The position numbers were made by a program, and so were the translations under genes. The notes beneath the pieces were generated by a model. The model had not been told where the DNA came from, made no database searches, and worked only from the letters and a program-made list of their open reading frames with translations. This document shows positions 33,441 through 44,287 of a stretch of DNA of 64,000 nucleotides, one piece after another. The number at the start of each line of letters is the position of its first letter. Position 1 is the stretch's first letter. The DNA lies in NCBI GenBank assembly GCA_002345545.1, contig DDVW01000007.1:65680-129679 (forward strand). The letters are read 5' to 3'. Source of the DNA: Stenotrophomonas sp. UBA2302. Lineage in GTDB: Bacteria; Pseudomonadota; Gammaproteobacteria; Xanthomonadales; Xanthomonadaceae.

Positions 33441-34294
33441 TCAATCCTCCAGCCGGGCCAGGGCCAATCCGGCCACCGCAAGGCTGGTGTCCGCATCCAC
33501 ACCGTCCTGCAGGAACCAGCTCGCAGACAGTCCCGCGCCGGCGGCGATCCATTGCAGCAGGCGCTGCTCCGGAATCGCCGACTGCTGGCTGACCCACGCC
33601 ACACGGCGGTCGAAGTGTGCCGCCACGCTGGCAAAACGCCGTCCGTTGAAACACAGGTCAGGATTCAGGAACAGCGGCGTGTAATCGAACGCGGGATCTC
33701 CGTAGAGGCCCTTCGGATCGATGGCAAGCAGGCTACGGCGACCGCCATCAAGCACGTTGCCGTGGTGCAGGTCGCCATGCAGCACGACGGGATCGGAGGG
33801 GGCGCCAGCAGCTGTCGGGCGAGTGCGGCACAGCGTCGCAACAATGCGCGCTGGGGCAGGGCAGGGCGCAGCAGCGCATCGAACCAGTGGTGCAGCGGGA
33901 TCAGCCCTGCCGTATTCGTCCCGCCAGCACTATGTAGCCGCGCGGCGACGCTGCACAACGCTGCGGTGGCCTGCTGATCCCTCCCTTCGAACGGCAGCTC
34001 GCAGAGCGTGTGTCCGGGAACAGCACGCTCAAGCAACAGGGCATGCCCATCGACGGCAAGCAGCCGCACCGCGCCATCACCGGCCCAGCAATCGAGCGCC
34101 GCAGCTGCCGGCGCAATTTCGCTGGAATCACGCGCCAATCTCAGCATCGCCGGCAGGCCGTCGGCGGTCATTACCGGCTGCAGCCAGGCGCCGCTGGTGG
34201 CAATCGGCGCGCCATCGACATGCAGCCGCCAGCGCCGCAGATATTCACGGCTCATCAGGTCATTACGGGAACAGGGCGAATACTGACGCCGCAT
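33441..34294 (-). pseudogene. APH(6)/hydroxyurea-type phosphotransferase, frameshifted
   Basis: Two overlapping frames together make one StrB/APH(6)-like kinase of about 271-284 residues. The N-terminal frame (34294 to about 33800) has LLLERAVPGHTL. The C-terminal frame (ending 33441) has LHGDLHHGNVLDGG, the catalytic Brenner-type motif, and AIDPKGLYGDPAFDYTPL, the Mg-binding segment. The break falls at a run of five Gs (33798-33802; Cs on the coding strand); one extra base would join the frames exactly. The gene is either inactivated, slippage-switched or miscalled. Members phosphorylate streptomycin-like compounds. It interrupts clpS-clpA in opposite orientation. Confidence 0.75.
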
Positions 34295-34372
34295 GAACAG
34301 GAGGATCGGCTAGGGTAGTGGAAATTTCGCAACCAGCCCGCATATTGTCACCAACCGGAGTCGGAGTTCCCA

Positions 34373-36652
34373 ATGTTCAGTAAAGACCTCGAACAGACGA
34401 TTGGTCAGTGTTACAAGCGTGCGCGCGAGGCCCGGCACGAGTTCATGACGGTCGAGCACCTGCTGCTTGCCCTGCTGGAAAACCCATCGGCGCAGGCGGT
34501 GCTCAAGGCCTGTGGTGCGGATCTGGATCGCCTGCAGCAGGAGCTGGAGCAGGCGGTGGAAACCTCGGTTTCCAGGCTGGCCGACGACGATGGGCGTGAT
34601 ACGCAGCCGACGCTGGGTTTCCAGCGGGTGCTGCAGCGGGCCGTCTATCACGTGCAATCCTCCGGCAAGAAGGAAGTCACCGGCGCCAACGTGCTGGTGG
34701 CGATCTTCGGTGAGAAGGATTCGCACGCGGTCTATTACCTCAACCAGCAGGACGTGACCCGGCTGGATATCGTCAACTACCTGTCCCACGGCGTGGCCAA
34801 GCTGGAAGACGAGGACGGCGCGTCGTCGTCGCTGGAAGGCGAGGGCCGGCATGAAGGCGCGGACGCCGAGTCCAAGGGCGATGCGCTGAGCGATTTCACC
34901 AGCAATCTCAACGAGCAGGCGCTGGCCGGACGCATCGATCCGCTGGTCGGCCGCCGTGACGAGATCGAGCGCACCATCCAGGTGCTGTGCCGCCGCCGCA
35001 AGAACAACCCGCTGTACGTGGGCGAGGCCGGCGTGGGCAAGACCGCCATCGCCGAGGGCCTGGCCAAGCGCATCGTCGATGGCGAGGTGCCGGAGGTGCT
35101 GGCCGATGCGGTCATCTATTCGCTCGACCTGGGCGCGCTGGTAGCCGGCACCAAATACCGCGGCGACTTCGAAAAGCGGTTGAAGGGCGTGATCAATGCG
35201 CTGAAGAAGATCCCCGATGCGGTGCTGTTCATCGACGAGATCCACACCATCATCGGTGCGGGCTCGGCCTCGGGCGGCACCATGGATGCGTCCAACCTGA
35301 TCAAGCCGGCGCTGGCGTCGGGCGAGTTGCGTTGCATCGGCTCGACCACCTTCCAGGAATACCGCGGGATCTTCGAGAAGGATCGTGCCCTGGCGCGGCG
35401 CTTCCAGAAGATCGACATCATCGAGCCGACAGTGGGCGAGGCCTATGAAATCCTCAAGGGCCTGCGACCCAAGTACGAGGCCCACCACAGCGTGACCTAT
35501 GCCGACGACGCCCTGCAGGCGGCGGTCGACCTGTCGGTCAAGCACATCGGTGACCGCCTGCTGCCGGACAAGGCCATCGACGTGATCGACGAGGCCGGCG
35601 CGCGGCAGCGGCTGCTGCCGGAAGACCAGCGCAAGCAGCGTATCGACACCGAGGAGATCGAGGCGATCATCGCCAAGATGGCGCGGATTCCGGCCAAGCA
35701 GGTCAGCGCCACCGACAAGGACGTGCTCAAGCATCTGGAGCGCAACCTGAAGATGGTGATCTTCGGCCAGGATCCGGCGATCGACAGCCTCGCTTCGGCG
35801 ATCAAGCTGTCGCGCTCCGGGCTGGGTAATCCGGACAAGCCGATCGGCAACTTCCTGTTCGCCGGCCCCACCGGCGTCGGCAAGACCGAGGTCACCCGCC
35901 AGCTGGCCATGCAGCTGGGGATCGAGCTGGTGCGCTTTGACATGTCCGAATACATGGAGCCGCACTCGGTCAGCCGCCTGATCGGCGCGCCTCCGGGCTA
36001 CGTCGGCTTCGACCAGGGCGGGCTGCTGACCGAGAAGATTGTCAAGACGCCGCACTGCGTGCTGCTGCTGGACGAGGTGGAAAAAGCCCATCCGGACATC
36101 TTCAACATCCTGCTGCAGGTCATGGATCGCGGCATCCTCACCGATACCAATGGCCGGGAAGCCAACTTCAAGAACGTGATCCTGGTGATGACGACCAATG
36201 CCGGTGCGGCGCAGGCCGCGCGCCGCTCGATCGGCTTCACCAAGCAGGACCACGCCACCGATGCGATGGAGGTGATCCGCAAGAGCTTCACGCCGGAGTT
36301 CCGCAACCGCCTGGATGCGGTGGTGCAGTTCCAACCACTGGGCTTCGAGCACATCCTGCGGGTGGTGGACAAGTTCCTGATCGAGCTGGAAATGCTGTTG
36401 CAGGACAAGCACGTGACGCTGGCGGCGACGCCGGCGGCCCGCGAATGGCTGGCCCAGCACGGCTTCGATCCGGAGATGGGCGCGCGGCCGATGAGCCGGG
36501 TGATCCAGGACAGGATCAAGCGCCCGCTGGCCGACGAGCTGCTGTTCGGCAAACTGGTCGCTGGCGGCAAGGTGAGTGTCGATGTGCGCGAAGGCGAGCT
36601 GGTGGTGGAGGCCGAGGCCGAACCCCGTCACCTGCTGCCGGCCACGGTGTAA
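34373..36652 (+). CDS. clpA: ATP-dependent Clp protease ATP-binding subunit ClpA
   Basis: A 759-residue AAA+ unfoldase. The N-domain (about 1-140) is where ClpS docks. Walker A motifs GEAGVGKT and GPTGVGKT mark the two AAA rings. An IGF loop (RRSIGFTK) for ClpP binding is present near residue 620. It unfolds proteins into ClpP and, with ClpS, degrades N-degron proteins. clpP is not in the window. Confidence 0.97.
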   Translation: MFSKDLEQTIGQCYKRAREARHEFMTVEHLLLALLENPSAQAVLKACGADLDRLQQELEQAVETSVSRLADDDGRDTQPTLGFQRVLQRAVYHVQSSGKKEVTGANVLVAIFGEKDSHAVYYLNQQDVTRLDIVNYLSHGVAKLEDEDGASSSLEGEGRHEGADAESKGDALSDFTSNLNEQALAGRIDPLVGRRDEIERTIQVLCRRRKNNPLYVGEAGVGKTAIAEGLAKRIVDGEVPEVLADAVIYSLDLGALVAGTKYRGDFEKRLKGVINALKKIPDAVLFIDEIHTIIGAGSASGGTMDASNLIKPALASGELRCIGSTTFQEYRGIFEKDRALARRFQKIDIIEPTVGEAYEILKGLRPKYEAHHSVTYADDALQAAVDLSVKHIGDRLLPDKAIDVIDEAGARQRLLPEDQRKQRIDTEEIEAIIAKMARIPAKQVSATDKDVLKHLERNLKMVIFGQDPAIDSLASAIKLSRSGLGNPDKPIGNFLFAGPTGVGKTEVTRQLAMQLGIELVRFDMSEYMEPHSVSRLIGAPPGYVGFDQGGLLTEKIVKTPHCVLLLDEVEKAHPDIFNILLQVMDRGILTDTNGREANFKNVILVMTTNAGAAQAARRSIGFTKQDHATDAMEVIRKSFTPEFRNRLDAVVQFQPLGFEHILRVVDKFLIELEMLLQDKHVTLAATPAAREWLAQHGFDPEMGARPMSRVIQDRIKRPLADELLFGKLVAGGKVSVDVREGELVVEAEAEPRHLLPATV

Positions 36653-36746
36653 CGGCGCTACTTCCTTCCATCCGGGCAGCGGCGGCTACGGCCGCCGTTG
36701 CTGTCTCCGGCCTGCCGCAGGCGGCTTCCAATGAGAAACGGACACG

Positions 36747-36777
36747 CAAAAAAGCCAGCACAAGGCTGGCTTTTCAG
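36747..36777. terminator. Bidirectional terminator between clpA and infA
   Basis: Stem AAAAGCCAGC (36750-36759) / GCTGGCTTTT (36765-36774), loop ACAAG, with A- and T-runs built into the stem. The two genes converge on it. Confidence 0.85.
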
Positions 36778-36798
36778 GCAAACGCCCGACTTACCGCA

Positions 36799-37017
36799 TT
36801 ACTTCATGCGGTAGGTGATACGGCCCTTGGTCAGGTCGTACGGCGTCATCTCGACCTTGACGCGGTCGCCGGTCAGGATGCGGATGTAGTTCTTGCGCAT
36901 GCGACCGGAAATGTGGGCGATGATTTCATGCCCGTTTTCCAGACGAACGCGGAAAGTGGTGTTCGGCAGCGTCTCGCTGACGGTGCCTTCGAACTCGATG
37001 GAGTCGTCTTTCGACAT
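36799..37017 (-). CDS. infA: Translation initiation factor IF-1
   Basis: 72 residues, the usual size. It starts [13 protein letters not shown] and consists of a single S1-like OB fold ([33 protein letters not shown] RNA-binding strand). It binds the ribosomal A site during initiation. It lies 69 bp after aat on the same strand, as in E. coli. Confidence 0.98.
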   Translation of the reverse strand: MSKDDSIEFEGTVSETLPNTTFRVRLENGHEIIAHISGRMRKNYIRILTGDRVKVEMTPYDLTKGRITYRMK

Positions 37018-37086
37018 GTAGTCCTGTGCGATTCTGCGGACGGCCCTTGGGGCCTAAGGCCGGGTATTTTACGCCGTTGCGCCCGA

Positions 37087-37851
37087 TCATGCAAAGTTAG
37101 CGTTAAATGACGGCGAACTGGCCAGTTCCGCGGCGGCAACGTCGCCGAAACCCCGCGTCCAGGAGCCGGGCTGGCCGGGTTCATGCGTCAGCCTGCGTAC
37201 CTGTTGCAGGAAAGCAGTACGCGGCAGGTGCTCGGCGCCCATCCGCAGCAGGTGCGGGTTCTCCACCTGCGCATCGATCAGCGGCCATCCCCAGCCGGCC
37301 AGCAGCCGCGCCAGTGCCGCCAGCGCCACTTTCGAGCCGCCGCTGCGGGCGCTGAACATGCTTTCGCCGAAGAACATGCGGCCGATTGCCACCCCGTAGA
37401 TGCCGCCGACCAGTTCCTCATCGTCATACACCTCGACCGAGTGCGCATAGCCGAGCTGGTGCAGTTCGACATAGGCCCGGTGCATGTCGGCGGTGATCCA
37501 GGTGCCGTCCTGACCCGGCCGGGGCGCCTGTGCACAGGCCTGCATCACTTCGGCGAACGCGGTGTCGGCACGGATGCGCCACGGCGATGCGCGCAGGCTG
37601 CGGCGGAAGCGCGAGGACAGGTGGACACGGTCACTGCGGAACACCATGCGCGGGTCCGGTGACCACCACAGCAGCGGCTGGCCTTCGGAAAACCACGGAA
37701 AGATGCCGCCGGCATAGGCGTTGAGCAGCCGCACCGGCGACAGGTCACCCCCGACAGCCAGCAGGCCGTCGGGCTCGTGCAGCGCCAGTTCCGCCGGTGG
37801 AAATGGCGAGTCACTGGCCTCGCCCAGCAGGTAGGGACCGTGCTGGCTCAT
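37087..37851 (-). CDS. aat: Leucyl/phenylalanyl-tRNA-protein transferase
   Basis: 254 residues. It has AGGIFPWFSEGQPLLWWSPDPR at the N-terminal side (split here as GGIFPWF and LWWSPDPR) and GESMFSARSGGSK in the centre, family hallmarks. It adds Leu or Phe to N-terminal Arg/Lys, creating the primary N-degrons read by ClpS and ClpA, encoded 0.5-4 kb away. Its ATG overlaps the stop of the preceding gene. Confidence 0.97.
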   Translation of the reverse strand: MSQHGPYLLGEASDSPFPPAELALHEPDGLLAVGGDLSPVRLLNAYAGGIFPWFSEGQPLLWWSPDPRMVFRSDRVHLSSRFRRSLRASPWRIRADTAFAEVMQACAQAPRPGQDGTWITADMHRAYVELHQLGYAHSVEVYDDEELVGGIYGVAIGRMFFGESMFSARSGGSKVALAALARLLAGWGWPLIDAQVENPHLLRMGAEHLPRTAFLQQVRRLTHEPGQPGSWTRGFGDVAAAELASSPSFNANFA

Positions 37852-38990
37852 CCGGCGTTACCGGTGGGCTTGAACGGGGAGTGATGCCGCAATGCGGTGC
37901 CATAGTGCGCCACGTCGTCATGCTCCCGGGAGCACCAGTCGCGCAGCGCCTGGCGGAACTGCGGATGGGCGACCCAGTGGTGGCTGTGCACCGGCGTCGG
38001 CAGAAAGCCGCGGGCCAGCTTGTGTTCGCCCTGTGCGCCCGGTTCGAAACGCTGCAAGCCTTCGCGCAGGCAGTATTCGATGCCCTGGTAGTAGCAGGTT
38101 TCGAAATGCAGGCCGGGCAGGGGCGCACCGCCCCAATAACGTCCGTACAGCGTATCGCCGCCGCGCAGGCACAGTGCGCCGGCAATGGGTACATCGTTCT
38201 GCATGGCAAGGAACAGCACCAGCTGCCGTGGCAACTGCGCGGCCAGATGGCGGAGGAAAGGCAGTGTCAGTGCCGGCGCGTTGCCGTATTCGGCGAAGGT
38301 CTGCAGGTAGAAGCCGTGCATCGCCCGCAGTTCGTCATCACTGGCCTCATCGCCATGGCGGACGGCGAAACGGATGCCGGCACGGAAGACCTTGGCGCGT
38401 TCCTGGCGGATGTTCTTGCGACGCTTGCGGTCCATCGCCGCGAGGAAGTCGTCAAAGCCATGCCAGCCGGCCTGCCGCTGCCACTGGAACTGCACGTCGC
38501 GGCGCGCGAGCCAGTCTTCGTCGAACAATGGCGTTTCCGCAGCTGTATGGAAGTTGATATGTGCCGAGGAAAGCTGTCTGGCCGTGACATGCTCGACCAC
38601 GGCATGCAGCAACGCGAGCCGGTCCTCGTCGCTGTGCGCCAGCAGCCGCGGACCGGTGACAGGCGAGTAGGGCACGCCCCCCAGCCACTTGGGGAAATAG
38701 TCCATGCCGCTGCGTGCGTAGGCGTTGGCCCATGCATGATCGAAGACGAATTCGCCGTGCGAGTTGTACTTCAGATAGCCCGGTGCCGCCGCCACCAGCG
38801 TATCGCCGCGCCACAGCGTCAGATGCTGCGGTTGCCAGCCCCAGTCCGGGCGCAGGCAGCCGTGCTGCTCCAGCCCGGCCAGAAAGGCATGGCTGACAAA
38901 GGGATTGCGCCCATCGTGCAGGGCATCCCACTGCGCCGGGCGTATGCCGGCCAGATCCGCAAGTACACGCAGATTCAAGCAGGACGTCAT
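37848..38990 (-). CDS. GNAT-like/FemAB-like protein of COG3146 (DUF482) type
   Basis: A 380-residue cytoplasmic protein. The N-terminus has NPFVSHAFLAGLE. The centre has MDRKRRKNIRQERAKV, and the C-terminal part has GALCLRGGDTLYGRYWG and FETCYYQGIEYC, the pattern of the DUF482 acyltransferase-like group. The substrate is unknown. It overlaps aat by 4 bp and the metallophosphoesterase by 4 bp, so it is in one operon with aat and perhaps infA. Confidence 0.82.
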   Translation of the reverse strand: MTSCLNLRVLADLAGIRPAQWDALHDGRNPFVSHAFLAGLEQHGCLRPDWGWQPQHLTLWRGDTLVAAAPGYLKYNSHGEFVFDHAWANAYARSGMDYFPKWLGGVPYSPVTGPRLLAHSDEDRLALLHAVVEHVTARQLSSAHINFHTAAETPLFDEDWLARRDVQFQWQRQAGWHGFDDFLAAMDRKRRKNIRQERAKVFRAGIRFAVRHGDEASDDELRAMHGFYLQTFAEYGNAPALTLPFLRHLAAQLPRQLVLFLAMQNDVPIAGALCLRGGDTLYGRYWGGAPLPGLHFETCYYQGIEYCLREGLQRFEPGAQGEHKLARGFLPTPVHSHHWVAHPQFRQALRDWCSREHDDVAHYGTALRHHSPFKPTGNAG

Positions 38991-39880
38991 GGGCGCAGCT
39001 GCAACACATCGATGGTGGGCGGATTGAACAGCCGCAGCGGCAGCCCGGTCTCGCCAACCCCGCGGGTGGTGAACACGCGCACCGTGCCATGGCCGGTCTG
39101 CATGACCTGTTCGCCGCGATCAAAGCCGTAGACGCTGGGAATGACCTTGCGATACAGCCAGGGGATGCGGATCTGGCCACCATGGGTGTGTCCGGCCAGC
39201 ACGAGCGTCGCATCGCCGGGGTGCAACTGCATGGCGCTGTCGGGATTGTGGGCGATCAGGATCGTGCGGCCACGATGGGCACCGGGCTGGCGCAGGAAGT
39301 CCGCATCGTCCTTGCCGGCCCAGCGGTCGCCCAGCCCTGCCCAGTGTACGCCACGCGCGTCGGTGATGATGCGGCCTTCGATGAACTGCATGCCGTGGGC
39401 GGCCAAGGCCTTGCGCAGGGGCTTGTCCAGATCCCGGCCAGGCGCTTGCTGGTCATGATTGCCCAGCACCACGTACGTAGGCACACGCAGCTGTTTCAGC
39501 GGGGAAAACAGGTCGTGCAGCTGTTCAGCGCGCGGCTCGTAGGTCAGGTCGCCGGCGATCACCACCGTGTCGACCTCCAGCGTATTGAGTCGCCGGACCA
39601 GCCGCTGCAGGAATCCATCGCCCTTGTAGACCCCGAGGTGGATGTCGCTGACCAGGGCAACCCGCGTGTCCACGCCGGTGCCGCGCAGCTCGATGTGATC
39701 CACCCGGATCATCTGCGGCTCGATGAAACGGGCCCAGACAAACACCATGCAGGCCAGCAACAGTAATGCCAGTACTGCACGCGGGTAGCCGCGGCGCCAG
39801 CGCCACAGCAGCCAGGCGATGGCCGGGAACACCAGCCAGCTGCCGTGAAACAGCAGCTGCTTGAGCATCACCTTGTCCAT
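38987..39880 (-). CDS. Membrane metallophosphoesterase
   Basis: 297 residues. Two N-terminal hydrophobic helices (about 8-28 and 32-52) are followed by a calcineurin-like domain with VSDIHLG, AGDLTYE, LGNHDQ, AHNPDS and AGHTHGGQ, a full two-metal site. It is similar in layout to the phosphoesterase at 7.3 kb. It lies 27 bp after the trxB stop and overlaps the next gene. A second start at M5 is possible. The substrate is unknown. Confidence 0.87.
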   Translation of the reverse strand: MDKVMLKQLLFHGSWLVFPAIAWLLWRWRRGYPRAVLALLLLACMVFVWARFIEPQMIRVDHIELRGTGVDTRVALVSDIHLGVYKGDGFLQRLVRRLNTLEVDTVVIAGDLTYEPRAEQLHDLFSPLKQLRVPTYVVLGNHDQQAPGRDLDKPLRKALAAHGMQFIEGRIITDARGVHWAGLGDRWAGKDDADFLRQPGAHRGRTILIAHNPDSAMQLHPGDATLVLAGHTHGGQIRIPWLYRKVIPSVYGFDRGEQVMQTGHGTVRVFTTRGVGETGLPLRLFNPPTIDVLQLRP

Positions 39881-39907
39881 GCCGGGCTGTCGTGGATGTA
39901 GGAGGGG

Positions 39908-40900
<993 letters not shown>

Positions 40901-41161
40901 TCAGGAGTGGCGGCACGATTGGGGCATTCCGCAACCGTCCGGGCAACCCATAGAGTGGCGCTCGAAGGGGGGTGATTCAAGACACGCCGCTGGAACTGCG
41001 CGGCCCGCTAAAGGCCTCGCTTGCGGTTTGCACGGCGTTGGAGCTTGATAACGGTCGATTACAGAGGCACAACGTACGGGCGCCACGACGAACGGGTGAA
41101 ACGCGCCGGACTGTCGTTTAATATCAATCACTAACGACGCATTCCCAAGGTGTATTCAACG

Positions 41162-43522
41162 GTGGCGAAGCAGGTTCCGGAACGTGGCAAGAATTCCAGC
41201 ACTGGCGCCACTGCGCGCAAGCGGGCGGCCGCGGCGGACAACCCGCGACGGCAGAAACTGTGGCGTGACCTGGCGCTGATCGCAATCGCGCCGGCGCTGC
41301 TGTACCTGCTGGCCAGTCTGTTCACCTATTCCCCCACCGATCCGGGCTGGTCGCAGTCGGGCTCGGTGGTCGCGCCCGTCAACAACATGGGCGGCAAGGT
41401 CGGGGCATGGATCGCCGATGTCGCCCGGCAGCTGTTCGGCTACGTGGCCTACCTGATTCCGTTGATGCTGGCCGCCGTGGCCTGGATCGCGATGTTCGGG
41501 CTGAAGGAGACCGAGAACCAGCGTCAGGATGATCTCGGCCCGGCGCTGCGGCTGGTCGGTATCGTCGGTTTCCTGATCGCCGCCACCGGCTTCCTTTATC
41601 TGCGTATCGGCGGCACCGACGTGGCCAATGCCGGCGGCGGACTAGGCCAGCTGGTGGGCAGGTCGCTGCAGAGCGGCTTCGGGCCGGTGGGCAGCAACCT
41701 GTTCGTGCTGGTACTGCTGCTGACTTCCATCACTCTGGCAACCGGCCTGTCATGGTTCACGGTAATGGAGAAGATCGGCACCTGGGTGCTGGCGCTCGGC
41801 CCGCTGCTCAACAGGAAGAAGGAACAGGCCAGCGAGTGGCAGCAGACCCGGGCCCTGCGCGAGGAGCGCGAAGAGGTGCGCAAGGTCGATGCCGAGGTGC
41901 GCGCCAAGCGCGAACCGGTGAAGATCGAGCCGCGTCCGGCGCCGGTGATCGAGAAGAGCGACCGGGCCAAGCGCGAGACCCAGATTCCGATGTTCCAGGG
42001 CGTCAATGGCGATGGTTCGGACCTGCCGCCGCTGGCCCTGCTGGACGATCCCAAGCCGCAGGCCAAGGGCTATTCCGAGGAAACCCTGGAAACGCTGTCG
42101 CGGCAGATCGAGTTCAAGCTCAAGGATTTCCGCATCGATGCGCAGGTGGTCGGCGCCTATCCGGGCCCGGTGATCACCCGCTTCGAGATCGAACCCGCAC
42201 CGGGGGTGAAGGTCAGCCAGATCAGCTCGCTGGACAAGGACATCGCCCGCGGCCTGTCGGTCAAATCGGTGCGCGTGGTCGACGTGATTCCGGGCAAGTC
42301 GGTGATCGGCTTGGAAATCCCCAACGTCAGCCGCGAGATGATTTTCCTGTCCGAGCTGCTGCGCTCCAAGGAATACGACAAGTCGGCCAGCGTGCTGACC
42401 CTGGCGCTGGGCAAGGACATCGCCGGTCGCCCGACCGTGGCCGACCTGGCGCGCATGCCGCACCTGCTGGTGGCCGGTACCACCGGCTCGGGCAAGTCGG
42501 TGGCGGTCAACGCGATGGTGCTGAGCCTGCTGTACAAGGCCAGCCCAAAAGACCTGCGTATGCTGATGATCGACCCGAAGATGCTGGAGCTCAGCGTCTA
42601 CCAGGGCATTCCGCACCTGCTGGCGCCGGTGGTCACCGACATGAAGGAGGCCGGCAACGGCCTGCGCTGGTGCGTGGCCGAAATGGAGCGCCGCTACAAG
42701 CTGATGAGCGCGGTGGGCGTGCGCAACCTGGCCGGTTTCAACAAGAAGATCAAGGAAGCCATCGACGCCGGCCAGCCGCTGATGGACCCGCTGTTCAAGC
42801 CGAACCCGGAAATGGGCGAGGCGCCGCGGCCGCTGGAGCCGCTGCCGTTCATCGTCATCTTCATCGACGAATTCGCCGACATGATGATGATCGTCGGCAA
42901 GAAGGTCGAAGAACTGATCGCGCGTCTGGCACAGAAGGCGCGTGCGGCCGGCATCCACCTGATCCTGGCCACGCAGCGGCCGTCGGTGGACGTGATCACC
43001 GGCCTGATCAAGGCCAACATCCCGACCCGCATCGCCTTCCAGGTCAGCTCCAAGATCGACTCGCGCACCATCCTGGACCAGTCCGGCGCCGAGGCGCTGC
43101 TGGGCAACGGCGACATGCTGTACCTGCCGCCGGGCACCGCACTGCCCGATCGCGTCCATGGCGCCTTCGTCTCCGACGAGGAAGTGCACCGCGTGGTCGA
43201 GCACCTCAAGGCCAGTGGCCCGACCGATTACATTTCCGGCGTGCTGGACGAAGTGCAGATGATGGGCGACGGCACCGTGGTCGGCGCCACCGGCCTGCCC
43301 GAATCCAGCGCCGCCGGCGATGAATCCGATCCACTGTACGACGAGGCGCTGCGCATCGTCACCGAAACCCGCCGCGCGTCGATCTCCGGCGTGCAGCGTC
43401 GCCTGAAGATCGGCTATAACCGCGCCGCGCGGCTGATCGAGGCGATGGAAGCGGCCGGCGTGGTCAGCCCGCCCGAGCACAATGGCGACCGCACGGTGCT
43501 GGCACCGCCACCGCCGAAATGA
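41162..43522 (+). CDS. ftsK: DNA translocase FtsK
   Basis: 786 residues from GTG 41162, chosen because AAGGTG sits about 9 bp upstream; the GTG at 41150 overlaps that site. Four membrane helices (to about residue 190) are followed by a short linker (unlike the long E. coli one), then the RecA-like motor with [13 protein letters not shown] and [10 protein letters not shown]. The C-terminal gamma winged helix ([18 protein letters not shown]) reads KOPS. It pumps chromosome ends at the septum and activates XerCD. Confidence 0.96.
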   Translation: MAKQVPERGKNSSTGATARKRAAAADNPRRQKLWRDLALIAIAPALLYLLASLFTYSPTDPGWSQSGSVVAPVNNMGGKVGAWIADVARQLFGYVAYLIPLMLAAVAWIAMFGLKETENQRQDDLGPALRLVGIVGFLIAATGFLYLRIGGTDVANAGGGLGQLVGRSLQSGFGPVGSNLFVLVLLLTSITLATGLSWFTVMEKIGTWVLALGPLLNRKKEQASEWQQTRALREEREEVRKVDAEVRAKREPVKIEPRPAPVIEKSDRAKRETQIPMFQGVNGDGSDLPPLALLDDPKPQAKGYSEETLETLSRQIEFKLKDFRIDAQVVGAYPGPVITRFEIEPAPGVKVSQISSLDKDIARGLSVKSVRVVDVIPGKSVIGLEIPNVSREMIFLSELLRSKEYDKSASVLTLALGKDIAGRPTVADLARMPHLLVAGTTGSGKSVAVNAMVLSLLYKASPKDLRMLMIDPKMLELSVYQGIPHLLAPVVTDMKEAGNGLRWCVAEMERRYKLMSAVGVRNLAGFNKKIKEAIDAGQPLMDPLFKPNPEMGEAPRPLEPLPFIVIFIDEFADMMMIVGKKVEELIARLAQKARAAGIHLILATQRPSVDVITGLIKANIPTRIAFQVSSKIDSRTILDQSGAEALLGNGDMLYLPPGTALPDRVHGAFVSDEEVHRVVEHLKASGPTDYISGVLDEVQMMGDGTVVGATGLPESSAAGDESDPLYDEALRIVTETRRASISGVQRRLKIGYNRAARLIEAMEAAGVVSPPEHNGDRTVLAPPPPK

Positions 43523-43617
43523 AGCGTGGGGCGGCATTTATCTGTTGATTGCCGCCCATTCAGCACCAACGAGGCAGACTCTGCCCCATTCCAGACATCC
43601 TCCGGATTCCTGCCGCC

Positions 43618-44256
43618 ATGACTGCCTTCCTGCGCCATTCCGTTCTTGCTGTTGCCCTGGCCTGCGCCGGCCTTGCCGCCAATGCCCATGCAGGCGCGCG
43701 CGATGATCTGAAGTCCTTCACCAGCGGCCTGCGGGGTCTGGATGGGCAGTTCTCGCAGCAGGTGTTCGATACGCGCGGCAAGCTCAAGGAATCCTCCAGC
43801 GGCCGCGTGGCACTGTCGGCCCCGCGCCTGTTCCGTTGGGAATACACACGCCCGCATCCGCAGCTGATCGTCGCCGATGGTGCCAAGGTATGGGTCTATG
43901 AGCCCGACCTGGAGCAGGCCACGGTGCGCGAGCAGGGCAGCGAGGAGCAGAGCAGTCCGTTGACCGCCCTGATCAACCCCGCCTTGCTGGAACAGCAGTA
44001 CGACGTCAGCGAGGAAGCCGCCGCACGCGATGGCATGCAGTGGCTGTCGCTGACCCCCAAGCGCGAGACCGACACCAACTTCCAGTACGCCTCACTGGGC
44101 TTTTCCGCGGGCGGCCTGTCACGCATGGAAGTGGTCGATGCCGTGGGCCAGCGCACCGTCATCGATTTCAGCGGCTGGAAGAAGAATCCGGGTTTCGCCG
44201 CAGGCACCTTCAAGTTCGTGCCCGGCAAGAATGTGGACGTCGTCGGCGACCGCTGA
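43618..44256 (+). CDS. lolA: Outer-membrane lipoprotein carrier protein
   Basis: 212 residues with a signal peptide (to about residue 25, ANAHA). The mature protein shows GLDGQFSQQVFD, RPRLFRWEYTRP-like core (APRLFRWEYTRPHPQ) and FKFVPGKNVDVV at the C-terminus, as in LolA. It carries lipoproteins across the periplasm to LolB. It is in the usual ftsK-lolA-rarA order. Confidence 0.96.
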   Translation: MTAFLRHSVLAVALACAGLAANAHAGARDDLKSFTSGLRGLDGQFSQQVFDTRGKLKESSSGRVALSAPRLFRWEYTRPHPQLIVADGAKVWVYEPDLEQATVREQGSEEQSSPLTALINPALLEQQYDVSEEAAARDGMQWLSLTPKRETDTNFQYASLGFSAGGLSRMEVVDAVGQRTVIDFSGWKKNPGFAAGTFKFVPGKNVDVVGDR

Positions 44257-44287
44257 GCATGGACGGCGGCCACGGTAGAATGCCGCC

